Positions 1 to 9,300 of a DNA stretch of 43,126 bases are shown piece after piece; position 1 is the first letter of the stretch; each line of letters begins with the position of its first letter. The notes beneath the pieces were generated by a model. That model had not been told where the DNA came from and searched no databases. It was given only the letters and a program-made list of their open reading frames with translations. Origin of the DNA: Pseudokineococcus marinus (lineage in GTDB: Bacteria > Actinomycetota > Actinomycetes > Actinomycetales > Quadrisphaeraceae); NCBI RefSeq assembly GCF_013004605.1, contig NZ_JABEMA010000005.1, positions 1 to 43,126 of the forward strand. Direction: 5' to 3'. Both the position numbers and the translations under genes were made by a program.

Positions 1-524
1 CCGGCCCGTCGGGCGCGGCCCAGCAGCTTCGCGGCCCGCGCGAGCGCCGGCAGCGCCGCGGGGACGCCGTCCATCGCGCTCGCGCGCCCCTTCTCGAGGC
101 GCTTGCGCGCCTCCCAGCCGGCCTCGACGTCGGCGGCGCTCAGCGCGTCGTCCGCGGACCCGCCCGCCTCCGCGCCGAAGACGTGCGGGTGCCGGTGCAC
201 GAGCTTGGCGACGATGCCGGCGGCCACGTCGTCGACGTCGAAGCGCTCGCCCTCGGGCGCCTCCTGCGCCACGCGGGCGTGGAAGACGACCTGGAGCAGC
301 AGGTCGCCGAGCTCCTCGCGCAGGTGCTCGGGCGAGCCCGACTCGACGGCCTCGACGACCTCGTAGGCCTCCTCCAGCGCGTACGGCGCGAGGGAGGCGT
401 GGGTCTGCTCGGCGTCCCAGGGGCAGCCGCCCGGCGAGCGCAGGCGGTCCATGACGGCGACCAGCTCGAGCAGCCGCGCGCCCGGCGCGGCCCCGACCGC
501 CGAGCCGTCGGCCGACGCCGTCAC
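1..524 (-). CDS. mazG: MazG-family nucleoside triphosphate pyrophosphohydrolase (C-terminus beyond window)
   Basis: MazG enzymes hydrolyse (d)NTPs to the monophosphate and pyrophosphate, acting as house-cleaning or stress enzymes. The translated minus strand shows the family signature near the N-terminus (MDRLRSPGGCPWD), then ALEEAYEVVEAVE and EELGDLLLQVVFHA, which carry the EExxE and ExxD metal-binding pattern, then the FDVDDV and KLVHRHPHVFG segments typical of MazG. I chose the GTG at 524-522 because it follows GGAGG with a 4-nt spacer and overlaps the upstream exporter stop codon as GTGA, suggesting translational coupling. An internal ATG at 450 begins at MDRLRSPGG and is an alternative start. 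The gene runs off the left edge, so only about 174 residues are visible. mfd-mazG proximity is common in actinobacteria. Confidence 0.93.
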   Translation of the reverse strand, partial: MTASADGSAVGAAPGARLLELVAVMDRLRSPGGCPWDAEQTHASLAPYALEEAYEVVEAVESGSPEHLREELGDLLLQVVFHARVAQEAPEGERFDVDDVAAGIVAKLVHRHPHVFGAEAGGSADDALSAADVEAGWEARKRLEKGRASAMDGVPAALPALARAAKLLGRARRA

Positions 525-1456
525 GGCACCTCCGCCGGACGCCGCTCGCGGGAGGCGAGCGCCGGCAGGCCGTGGCGGCGGCGCACCTGCATCCACACGA
601 GGGGCGCGACGAGCGCCACGACCACGAGGACGAGGCCGGTCGTGACCGTCGGCACGCCGAGCAGCTTGAGCGCCGAGGCGAGCAGGACGAAGGCGAGCGC
701 CCGCCGCACGATCCCGCCGGGCGCCCGCGACGACAGCCGGGCCCCGACGTAGACGCCAGGGACGCTGCCGAGCAGCAGCGACGTCGTGAGGTCGAGCTGG
801 AAGTCGCCGAAGAGGACGTGCCCCAGGGCCGCGGACACGACGAGCGGCACCGCCTGCACGAGGTCGGTGCCGACGAGGGAGCTCGCCTTGAGCGCCGGGT
901 AGAGCGCCATGAGCGCGATGATGATGAGGGAGCCGGAGCCCACGGACGTCATCCCGACGACGACGCCGCCGACCATGCCGACCGCGACCGTCGGCAGCTT
1001 GCGGACGACGACGTCGGGCCGGTCCTGGGGCAGCGGCGCCGCCCGCCCGTCGCGCTTGCGGGCCCGCTCCGCGAGGCGCACGTAGGCCCGCACGACGAGG
1101 CCCGTGGCCGCGACGAGCAGCGCGACGCCGAGCGCCACCTGGATGACGTCCTGCACCTCCTGCCCGTCCCCCAGCGCCCGGGCGATGAGCACGCCGACGA
1201 ACGCCATGGGCACCGACCCGACGCAGAGCCACTTCACGAGCTGGAGGTTGACGGTGCCCCGCCGCAGGTGGACCACCGAGCCGACCGGCTTCATGACCGC
1301 CGAGGCGACGAGGTCGCTCGAGACGGCCGTCAGCGGCGGGATGCCGAAGAAGAGCACGAGCACGGGCGTCATGAGGGCGCCGCCGCCCATGCCCGTCAGG
1401 CCCACGACGATCCCGATGAAGAACGTCGCCGCGACGAGCAGCGGGTCGATGTCCAC
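521..1456 (-). CDS. TauE/SafE family membrane exporter (copy 1)
   Basis: A 311-residue integral membrane protein of the sulfite exporter TauE/SafE family, a group linked in various bacteria to export of sulfite or organosulfur anions; the substrate here is unknown. The N-terminal segment has the family-type glycine pattern (GIVVGLTGMGGGALMTPVL), repeated in degenerate form in the second half (GVVVGMTSVGSGSLIIIAL), as expected for the internal duplication of this fold; about eight hydrophobic segments are visible. The GTG at 1456 is preferred over the upstream ATG at 1480 because GGAGGAGG lies six bases before it. The stop overlaps the mazG start. A strong 16-bp hairpin and a 19-bp motif shared with the other TauE gene of this window lie upstream. 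Confidence 0.88.
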   Translation of the reverse strand: MDIDPLLVAATFFIGIVVGLTGMGGGALMTPVLVLFFGIPPLTAVSSDLVASAVMKPVGSVVHLRRGTVNLQLVKWLCVGSVPMAFVGVLIARALGDGQEVQDVIQVALGVALLVAATGLVVRAYVRLAERARKRDGRAAPLPQDRPDVVVRKLPTVAVGMVGGVVVGMTSVGSGSLIIIALMALYPALKASSLVGTDLVQAVPLVVSAALGHVLFGDFQLDLTTSLLLGSVPGVYVGARLSSRAPGGIVRRALAFVLLASALKLLGVPTVTTGLVLVVVALVAPLVWMQVRRRHGLPALASRERRPAEVP

Positions 1457-1475
1457 GAGCGGCCTCCTCCGGGGT

Positions 1476-1512
1476 CCCACCGGGCCCGGCGGGTCTCGCC
1501 GGGCCCGGTGGG
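1476..1512 (-). terminator. Perfect 16-bp hairpin between mfd and the TauE/SafE gene
   Basis: Arms 1476-1491 and 1497-1512 are exact reverse complements with a five-base loop. The hairpin is 79 bases downstream of the mfd stop and ends about 20 bases before the TauE start, just ahead of its ribosome binding site. It lacks a U-tract. It may terminate mfd transcription or act as a 5' leader structure (attenuator or RBS-proximal stem) of the TauE message; the sequence does not distinguish these. Confidence 0.6.
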
Positions 1513-1524
1513 TCCGACTGGTGC

Positions 1525-1543
1525 GACCGGCACTGTAGGGAAC
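1525..1543 (-). promoter_or_regulatory. 19-bp motif shared with the second TauE/SafE gene
   Basis: Plus-strand reading fits GACCRGYMYTGTAGGGAAC; the copy at 38154-38172 matches at 15 of 19 positions with identical spacing, including an unbroken TGTAGGGAAC. Both copies lie upstream of a TauE/SafE gene in the same orientation. It is a candidate operator or promoter element. Whether the Rrf2-type regulator at 40093-40557 binds it is inference. Confidence 0.5.
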
Positions 1544-1590
1544 CGGCGTCCGGGCGTGGAGCCGTTCGGGGCGGGAGCGCCCCGCTCGGC

Positions 1591-4500
1591 TCAGCCGACG
1601 CCCGCGGCCACCTTGCCCGCCGCGCCGACGTCCTCCCCCACGACCGCGTCGAGCAGGTCGGCCGCCCAGTCGAGCAGCGCCGTCCCCTGCAGCGGCTTGC
1701 CGCCGATGCGCGCCGTCCTCGGCATGGGCACGAGCACCGACCGCACGGCGGGCTTGACCAGCGACCCCGGGTACAGCCGGCGCAGCCGCAGCGTCTGGCT
1801 GTCGCCCAGCTCCATCGGCGCGAAGCGGACGTTGGTGCCCTGCGCGCTGACCTCGGTGACGCCGGCCGCCCGGGCCCGCACGCGGAAGCGCGCGACGGCG
1901 AGGAGGTTCTCGACCGCCTGGCCGCCCGTGGCCTCCGACGGGTCGCCGTAGCGGTCGACGAGCTCGTCGCGGACCTCCTGCACCGCCTCGAGCGTCTCGG
2001 CGACGGCGAGCTTGCGGTAGGCCTCGAGCCGCAGCCGCTCGTGCGGCACGTACTCGTGCGGCAGGTGCGCGTCGACGGGCAGCTCGACCTTGATCTCGGC
2101 GGGCGGCTTGCCGACGCCGTCGCCGCGGAAGTCCGCGACGGCCTCGCCGACGAGCCGGATGTAGAGGTCGAAGCCGACGCCGGCGATGTGCCCCGACTGC
2201 TCGCCGCCGAGCAGGTTGCCCGCGCCGCGGATCTCGAGGTCCTTCATGGCGACCTGCATGCCGGAGCCCAGGTCGGTGTTCTGCGCGATCGTCGTCAGCC
2301 GGTCGTTCGCCGTGTCGGTGAGCGGCCGGTCCGCCGGGTAGAGGAAGTAGGCGTAGGCGCGCTCACGACCGCGGCCGACGCGCCCGCGCAGCTGGTGCAG
2401 CTGGGAGAGACCGAAGCGCTCGGCCCGCTCGAGGATGAGCGTGTTGGCGTTGGAGATGTCGAGCCCGGTCTCGATGATCGTCGTGCAGACGAGGACGTCG
2501 AACTTCTTCGCGTAGAAGTCGAGGACGGCCTGCTCGAGCGCCTGCTCGCTCATCTTCCCGTGGGCGACGGCGATGCGGGCCTCGGGCACGAGCTCGCGCA
2601 GGTGCGAGGCGGCCCGGTCGATCGACTCCGTCTTGTTGTGGACGTAGAAGACCTGGCCCTCGCGCAGCAGCTCGCGCCGGATGGCCGCGGTGACCTGCTT
2701 GTCGTCGTAGGCGCCGACGAAGGTGAGCACCGGGTGGCGCTCCTCCGGCGGCGTCGCCAGCGTCGACATCTCCCGGATGCCCGTGACCGCCATCTCGAGC
2801 GTGCGCGGGATCGGCGTCGCGCTCATCGCGAGGACGTCGACGTCGGTGCGCAGCGCCTTCAGCGTCTCCTTGTGCTCGACGCCGAAGCGCTGCTCCTCGT
2901 CGACGATGACGAGGCCGAGGTCCTTGAAGCGGACCTCGCTGCCGAGCAGGCGGTGGGTGCCGACGACGAGGTCGACCTTCCCGTCGGTGATGCCGGCGAT
3001 CGTCTCCTTCGAGTCCGCCGCCGAGGTGAAGCGCGACAGGGCCCTCACCGTGACCGGGAAGCCGGCGAAGCGCTCGGAGAACGTCTCGAGGTGCTGCTGC
3101 ACGAGCAGCGTCGTCGGGACGAGGACGGCGACCTGCTTGCCGTCCTGGATCGCCTTGAAGGCGGCGCGGACGGCGATCTCCGTCTTGCCGTAGCCGACGT
3201 CGCCGCAGATGAGCCGGTCCATGGGGACCGACTTCTCCATGTCGGCCTTGACCTCGTCGATGCACGAGAGCTGGTCGGGCGTCTCGACGTAGGGGAAGGC
3301 GTCCTCGAGCTCGCGCTGCCACGGGGTGTCCGGCCCGAAGGCGTGGCCCGAGGTCGCCATGCGCGCCGAGTACAGGCGCACGAGCTCGCCGGCGATCTCC
3401 TTGACCGCCTTGCGCGCGCGGCTCTTCGTCTTCGCCCAGTCGCCCCCGCCCATCTTGTTGAGCGGCGGGTCCTCCCCGCCCACGTAGCGGGTGACCTGGT
3501 CGAGGGTGTCCGTCGGCACGAACAGCCGGTCCCCCGGCTGGCCGCGCTTGCTCGGCGCGTACTCGATGACGAGGTACTCGCGCGTCGAGCCGCCCATCGT
3601 GCGCTGGATCATCTCGACGAAGCGGCCGACGCCGTGCTGCTCGTGCACCACCGGGTCGCCCGGGCGCAGCTGCAGCGGGTCGACCTGCTTCTTGCGGCGG
3701 CTCGGCAGCCGCTGCATGTCCTTCGTCGAGCTCGGGCCGCTGCGGCCGAGCACGTCGGCCTCGGTGAGGACGGCCAGGCGCAGGGGCTCGGCGACGAAGC
3801 CCGCTCCCCCGGCGCCCGTCGTCACGTGGACCACGCCCTCCTCGGGCGGCTCCTCGAGGGTCTGCACGCGCCGCGCCGGCACGTCGGCCTCGCGCAGCAC
3901 CTCGGCGAGGCGGTCGGCCGAGCCGTGCCCCTCCGCGGTGACGACGACGCGCCAGCCGTCGCGGGCGTGGGCGCGGACGTCGTCGAGCGTCGTCGTCACG
4001 TCACCGGAGAAGGAACGGGTGTCCCGGGCGCCGAGGCGCAGCTGGACGCCGCCGGTGTCGTCCTGCGTGCCCGCGAGGCCGGCGTCCGCGAGGCTCTCGT
4101 CGGCCCCGAAGGCCGTCAGCGACCACCACGGGTGGCCGGCCGCCGTCGCCGCACCGCGGGCGACCGACAGCGGCAGGAAGCTGGCCGAGGACAGGTCGAC
4201 CGGCGTCTGCGCGCCCGCCGCGGCGTTGGACCACGCCGCGGCGAGGAACTCCTGCGTCGTCGCCACGAGGTCGTGGGCGCGCGCCCGCACCCGCTCGGGG
4301 TCGAGGACGACGACGTGCGCGCCGTCGGGCAGCAGGTCGGTGAGCGGCTGCATGCCGTCGACGAGGGCCGGCGCGAGGGACTCCATGCCCTCGACCGCCA
4401 CGCCCGCGGCGATCTTGTCCAGCATGTCGGCGGCGCCCGGCAGCTGCTCCTTGAGGGCCAGCGCCCGGTCCCGCACCTCCTGGGTGAGGAGCACCTCGCG

Positions 4501-5202
4501 GCACGGCGGCGCCCACAGGCCCTCGGGGACGACGTCGAGCGAGCGCTGGTCGGCGACGGCGAAGGCGCGGACCTCCTCGACCTCGTCGCCGAAGAGCTCC
4601 ACGCGCAGCGGGTGGTCGCGCGTGGGCGGGAAGACGTCGACGATGCCGCCGCGGACGGCGAAGTCGCCGCGCCGCTCGACCATGTCGACGCGGCTGTAGG
4701 CCGCGCCGGCGAGGCGCTCGACCAGGTCGTCCAGGTCGACGACGTCGCCCGCCTGCAGCCGGACGGGGCGCAGGTCGCCGAGGCCGCGGACCACCGGCTG
4801 CAGCACGGCGCGCACGGGCGCGACGACGACGCGCACCGGCCCGTCGGGCGCACCCTCAGGGCCGGGGTGGGCGAGGCGTCGGAAGACGGCCAGGCGCTTG
4901 CCGACGGTGTCACTGCGCGGCGAGAGCCGCTCGTGCGGCAGCGTCTCCCACGACGGCAGCTCGGCGACCTGCCCCTCGGGCAGGAAGCAGCGCAGCGACG
5001 CCGCCAGCTCCTCCGCGGCACGGCCCGTGGCCGTCACGGCGAGCAGGGGCCGGCGCGCGGCCAGCTCGGCGACGACCGCCGGGCGGGTGCCCGCGGGGGC
5101 GGTGAGGTCGAGGACGTCGGTGACGCCCTCGGCGGCGGCGGACGTCGCGGAGGCGAGCGCGGGGTCGGCGCGCAGGACGTCGAGCAGGCCGGTGAGGCTC
5201 AC
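1591..5202 (-). CDS. mfd: Transcription-repair coupling factor Mfd
   Basis: Mfd is a DNA translocase that removes RNA polymerase stalled at lesions and recruits UvrA for nucleotide excision repair. The 1203-residue product has the usual family length and domain order: an N-terminal UvrB-like module (residues about 1-350), an RNA-polymerase-interacting CarD-like domain starting at LRPGDPVVHEQHGVGRF (about 510), superfamily 2 helicase motifs (Walker A GDVGYGKTE near 668, the DEEQ box near 766, SATPIPRTLEMA), the translocation module (LHQLRGRVGRG), and a TRCF C-terminal domain. The GTG start at 5202 is preceded by GAGGAG. It is followed by a TauE exporter gene and mazG on the same strand. This is the left housekeeping border of the polysaccharide block. 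Confidence 0.98.
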   Translation of the reverse strand: MSLTGLLDVLRADPALASATSAAAEGVTDVLDLTAPAGTRPAVVAELAARRPLLAVTATGRAAEELAASLRCFLPEGQVAELPSWETLPHERLSPRSDTVGKRLAVFRRLAHPGPEGAPDGPVRVVVAPVRAVLQPVVRGLGDLRPVRLQAGDVVDLDDLVERLAGAAYSRVDMVERRGDFAVRGGIVDVFPPTRDHPLRVELFGDEVEEVRAFAVADQRSLDVVPEGLWAPPCREVLLTQEVRDRALALKEQLPGAADMLDKIAAGVAVEGMESLAPALVDGMQPLTDLLPDGAHVVVLDPERVRARAHDLVATTQEFLAAAWSNAAAGAQTPVDLSSASFLPLSVARGAATAAGHPWWSLTAFGADESLADAGLAGTQDDTGGVQLRLGARDTRSFSGDVTTTLDDVRAHARDGWRVVVTAEGHGSADRLAEVLREADVPARRVQTLEEPPEEGVVHVTTGAGGAGFVAEPLRLAVLTEADVLGRSGPSSTKDMQRLPSRRKKQVDPLQLRPGDPVVHEQHGVGRFVEMIQRTMGGSTREYLVIEYAPSKRGQPGDRLFVPTDTLDQVTRYVGGEDPPLNKMGGGDWAKTKSRARKAVKEIAGELVRLYSARMATSGHAFGPDTPWQRELEDAFPYVETPDQLSCIDEVKADMEKSVPMDRLICGDVGYGKTEIAVRAAFKAIQDGKQVAVLVPTTLLVQQHLETFSERFAGFPVTVRALSRFTSAADSKETIAGITDGKVDLVVGTHRLLGSEVRFKDLGLVIVDEEQRFGVEHKETLKALRTDVDVLAMSATPIPRTLEMAVTGIREMSTLATPPEERHPVLTFVGAYDDKQVTAAIRRELLREGQVFYVHNKTESIDRAASHLRELVPEARIAVAHGKMSEQALEQAVLDFYAKKFDVLVCTTIIETGLDISNANTLILERAERFGLSQLHQLRGRVGRGRERAYAYFLYPADRPLTDTANDRLTTIAQNTDLGSGMQVAMKDLEIRGAGNLLGGEQSGHIAGVGFDLYIRLVGEAVADFRGDGVGKPPAEIKVELPVDAHLPHEYVPHERLRLEAYRKLAVAETLEAVQEVRDELVDRYGDPSEATGGQAVENLLAVARFRVRARAAGVTEVSAQGTNVRFAPMELGDSQTLRLRRLYPGSLVKPAVRSVLVPMPRTARIGGKPLQGTALLDWAADLLDAVVGEDVGAAGKVAAGVG

Positions 5203-5356
5203 GGGGCGGGGCTCCTCGGGGGGCGGGGCGGCAGCACGACCCTCCCCGCGCGCTACGAGGCGCGGAGGAGGAGCGGCGGGAGACCTCTACGGTACGCCGG
5301 GCCCCGGCCCCGCCCACGAGCTCACCGGCGCCGCCGACGAGCTCTCGCCGGCGGCC

Positions 5357-6133
5357 CTAGGCCCCGACGTGCACCGAGACCCGGCCGATGTGCCCGGGGA
5401 ACTGGTCGACGTCCAGGCCGCCCAGCCCCTTCGCCCCGATGCGGACGACGCTGTCGTTGCTGATCGACAGGCGCGCGGGGATCGCGGTCGAGCGCTGGAC
5501 CTCCCCGTCGACCAGCACCTCGAGACGGTCGCCGGTGCGCCGGCAGCCGAGCTCGTGCCACGTGCCGTCCGCGACCGACTCACGGGCGACCGCGCGGTAG
5601 GTCTTCGTCGTGCCGGTGCCGACGACCACGCAGCTCGGCTTCCCGGCTCGACCGTCGACCTGCAGCTTGTACTGCCCGGCGCCTCCCCAGTTCCAGCCCT
5701 TCTGGACGACGTTGGCGCCGTCGCTCGTGTGCCAGGGCTCCAGGTGCACCTGCGCGGTCAGCGAGAAGTCCGAGCGACCGGGGTCGACGTCCTCGCTGCC
5801 GGCGACCTCGACGAGGGCGCGCGGGCAGGACTGCAGCGCCGTCCGGCAGACCTGCGCGAGCCGCAGCGCCGGGACGCCGTCGACGGTGCGGGCGGTCACC
5901 GCCGCCCCGCGCGCCGTCCTGAGCGTGCCGGCACCGCCCGCGCCGTCGTCGAGGACGGAGCCGCCGGCGAGCCGCTCGGCGCTCGCGGCCGCCGCGCCGA
6001 GGTCGACGTCGAAGCCTCGGCTCGGAGCCGCCTGCGCTGGCGCGGAGGAGAGCCCCAGAGCACCCGCGAGCAGCACTGCGGTGGCGGTCGCGCGGACGCG
6101 GGGCCTGCTGGTGGACGTCATCGCGCGGCGCAT
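5357..6133 (-). CDS. Secreted LamG/concanavalin-A-like protein (copy 1)
   Basis: A 258-residue exported protein with a Sec signal peptide ending near AQA-AP (about residue 38) and a single LamG-like jelly-roll domain. Recognisable features are SDFSLTAQVHLEPW, GANVVQKGWNWGGAGQYKLQVDG, the WHELGCRR strand and LEVLVDGEVQ, typical of laminin-G/pentraxin-like folds that often bind glycans. Two cysteine pairs (QVCRTALQSC, and PSCVV with LGCRR) are conserved in the paralogue at 14751-15554, suggesting disulfides. I chose the ATG at 6133 because GGAGGAG precedes it by 4-5 bases; the in-frame extension upstream looks non-coding. It is divergent from the propeller/PKD gene at 6352. Ligand unknown; a role in binding the locus polysaccharide is inference. 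Confidence 0.82.
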   Translation of the reverse strand: MRRAMTSTSRPRVRATATAVLLAGALGLSSAPAQAAPSRGFDVDLGAAAASAERLAGGSVLDDGAGGAGTLRTARGAAVTARTVDGVPALRLAQVCRTALQSCPRALVEVAGSEDVDPGRSDFSLTAQVHLEPWHTSDGANVVQKGWNWGGAGQYKLQVDGRAGKPSCVVVGTGTTKTYRAVARESVADGTWHELGCRRTGDRLEVLVDGEVQRSTAIPARLSISNDSVVRIGAKGLGGLDVDQFPGHIGRVSVHVGA

Positions 6134-6147
6134 GGCTCTCCTCCGGA

Positions 6148-6178
6148 CGACCACCGTGGTCGCATCCGGACCACGATA
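6148..6178 (-). promoter_or_regulatory. Candidate promoter and palindrome upstream of LamG copy 1
   Basis: On the minus strand a TATCGT -10-like hexamer (plus positions 6173-6178) is followed by the palindrome CGACCAC-C-GTGGTCG (6148-6162), which would lie at or just after the transcription start and before the GGAGGAG ribosome binding site. CCGG sequences flanking the palindrome extend the dyad. It could be an operator or a 5'-UTR hairpin. No convincing -35 was seen. Confidence 0.35.
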
Positions 6179-6247
6179 GGACGAAGTGGGCGCGCGCGGC
6201 GCGGAAGTGCGACTACGCCGATCGGTCGACGTCCGTCGTCGCGGTGC

Positions 6248-6286
6248 GTGAACGCGCAGACGTCCAGGGCAGCAGCCACTTACCGT
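6248..6286 (+). promoter_or_regulatory. Promoter of propeller/PKD gene 1 (AGACGT-N17-TACCGT)
   Basis: AGACGT at 6258-6263 and TACCGT at 6281-6286 are separated by exactly 17 bases, with GTGA at 6248-6251. The same three elements with identical spacing precede the tandem paralogue (9722-9760), while the surrounding bases differ, which supports a functional shared promoter. The predicted leader is about 60 nt. The sigma factor is unknown. Confidence 0.55.
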
Positions 6287-6351
6287 CTGTGCACGAGGCG
6301 TCGGCCGCACGCCAGCAGGACCGCCGTCCGCTCGAGCTCGAGGAGCCCTCC

Positions 6352-9300
6352 GTGACCAGGAGCACCGTCACCACCCCCACCCGCACCGTCCGTCGGCGAC
6401 GGCGCGCCGTCGTCGCGGGCCTCGTCGGCGCGGTCCTCGCCGCCGTCGGCGCGGCGCCGGCGTCCGCCGCGAACGCGCCCCAGGCCTCCGTCGTGAGCGA
6501 GGTGCCGGCCTCCTGGACCCCGCAGGTGGAGGACGGCGCCGTCGTCGCCCTCACCCAGATCGGGCGGACGGTCGTCGCCGGCGGCACCTTCACGTCCGTG
6601 CGCGAGGCCGGCAGCAGCACCTCGCTGCCCCGCAACGGGCTCTTCGCCTTCGACGCCCTCACGGGGAAGATCGACACCGCCTTCGACGCGAAGCTCGTCA
6701 ACGGGTCGGTCGGCTCGCTCGACAACGACGGCACCTCGATCTACGTCGGGGGGACCTTCGGCGGGGTCGCCGGGAAGACGACGCAGCGCCGCGTCGCCAA
6801 GCTGACGCCTGCGGGCGCCCTGGCCCCCGGCCAGCCGAAGACCCCCAACAGCGCCGTCAGCGAGGTCGTCGTGCGCGGCGGCCGCCTCTACGTCGGCGGC
6901 GCCTTCACCGCGGTGGGCACGACGCCGCGCAGCGCGCTGGCGGCCTACGACGCGACGACGGGGGCCCTGCTGCCCGACGTCGCCCTCGACTTCGCGGGCC
7001 AGTACAACGGCGGCACGACGGCGATCAAGCGCTTCGACGTCGCCCCGGACGGACGGACGCTCGTGGCCGTCGGCAACTTCCTCACGGTCGGCGGCCTGCC
7101 GCGCGAGCAGGTCGTCGGTGTGGACCTCCCGTCCACCGGGCCCGCGACGGTCAGCGCCTGGGCGACCGACCGCTTCTCGCGCGCGAAGAACTCCTCGTGC
7201 AGCCTCTCCTTCGACAGCTTCGTGCGTGACGTCGACTACTCCCCGGACGGCAAGTACTTCGTCGTCAGCACGACGGGCGCCTTCGGCGGCGGCAGCGGCA
7301 CGGGCACCCTGTGCGACACCGTGAGCCGCTGGGAGACCGCCGCGGCCGGGACGGGCGCCGGCGCCCAGCCGTCCTGGGTCGACTACACGGGGGGCGACAC
7401 CTCCTACGGCGTCGCCGTGACCGGGACGGCCGTGTACGTCGGCGGGCACTTCCGCTGGTTAAACAACCCCTACCGCGCCGACCGCCAGGGCCCCGGCGCC
7501 GTCTCCCGCGAGGGCGTCGCCGCCCTCGACCCGCGCAACGGCCTCCCCCTCGCCTGGAACCCGGGGCGCACCCGGGGCGTCGGCGCCCAGGCGATGCTCG
7601 CCACGGACGCGGGGCTGTGGGTGGGCAGCGACACGGACCGCTTCAACGACCGCCTCCGCGCCCGCATCGCCTTCGTGCCGCTCACCGGTGGCGCGTCGGT
7701 GGCCGCCGACGACGACCCCGCCCCCTCCCTCCTGCACCAGCACCTGTACTCCGTGCAGCGCTCCGGCACCCTCTTCACGCCCGCGGCGCTGCAGCGCACG
7801 CCCGCTGACAGCCTCGCAGCCGGCACGCCCGCCCCGACCACGGTCGACCAGACCGTCGACTGGGCGAACACGCGGGGCGCGTTCCGCGTGGGCTCGACGC
7901 TGTACTACGGCCGCAGCACCGGCCTCTTCGCCCGCAGCTTCTCCGCCCAGGGCGCCCTCGGCCCGGAGCGCAAGGTCGACCTGCGACCGGACCCGGCCAC
8001 GGGCACAGCCATCCCCTTCTCGACCGGGAGCCTGAGCGGGGCGTTCTACGACCCCGAGCGGCACCGCCTCTACTACACCCTCAGCAACGACCCCAGGCTC
8101 TACTACCGGTACTTCACGCCCTCGAGCGAGGTGGTCGGCGCTGTCACCTTCACCGCCGGCACCGGCGGTCTGGACCTGCGGTACGTCGGCGGCATGACCC
8201 TCTCCGGCGGCCGCGTCTACTACGGCAGCACGAGCGACGGCGGCCTCCGCTCGGTCGCCTTCTCCGGCGGGTCCATGGTCAGCGGCACGGCGGTGCGCGT
8301 GGGCACGAGCACGAGCTGGCGGGGCAACGGCATCTTCGTGGGCGGCCCCCAGGTCGACCAGCCGCCGACGGCGGTCGCCAGGGCCACCTGCACCGACCTG
8401 ACCTGCGCCTTCGACGGCACCGGCTCCACCGACCCGGACGGGCCCCTGGCCTCCTACACCTGGGACCTCGGTGACGGGACGACCGCCAGCGGCCCGACGG
8501 TCTCGCGCACGTACACGAGCGCCGCGTCCCGCACGGTCCGCCTCACGGTGACCGACTCCGCCGGGACGTCGGCGTCGACCACGGTCACGGCGACCACCAC
8601 GCCGCCGCCGGACCGGGCGCCGACCGCGGTGGCCACCGCCTCGTGCACCGACCTCACCTGCACCTTCGACGGGTCCGGCTCGAGCGACCCCGACGGCCCC
8701 CTCGCCCGCTACACCTGGCAGCTCGGTGACGGCACGACCGCCGACGGCGCCGTCGTCTCGCACACGTACACCGACCCGGGCGAGCGGACGGCGACCCTCG
8801 TCGTCACGGACTCCGCGGGCACGACCGCCTCGGTCACGGCCGTGGCGAGGACCTTCGCCCCTGCCACCACGCAGGTGGCGCACCGGGCCACGGCCTCGGC
8901 CGGGAGCACCAGCAGCTCGGTCTCCGTGGTCGTCCCGGCCGAGGTCCAGGCCGGCGACCAGCTTCTCCTCGCCGTCTCGACCAACCGCGCCGCGGTGTCC
9001 TCGCCGCCCGCGGGAGTCGGGGACTGGACCGAGGCCGGCCGCGCGGTCGGCGACAAGGGCGAGCTCGTGACGACGCTCTGGGCGCGCACCGCCGACGGCA
9101 CGGAGGCGGGTCGACCCGTCGTCGTCCAGCACGACGCCGCGACGAAGTCGACGGCCGTGCTCGGCGCCTGGTCCGGCGCCGTGGTCGACGCCGTCGCCGT
9201 CGGCGGCTCCACGCCGACGGCGGGCACCCACGTCACCCCGACGGTCGAGGTGCAGCGCCCCGGCTCGTGGGTCGTCTCGGTCTGGAGCGAGAAGTCGAGC

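Noticed and set aside
521-1456. Assigning the TauE/SafE exporters directly to polysaccharide sulfation
   Set aside because: They lie outside the polysaccharide block and the family substrate range is broad; only the shared upstream motif links them, so I kept this as a regulatory finding.
2041-5463. Plus-strand open frame of 1140 codons opposite mfd
   Set aside because: It is antisense to an intact mfd, is extremely rich in Arg, Asp, Val, Ala and Leu with no recognisable motif, and is a typical high-GC shadow frame.
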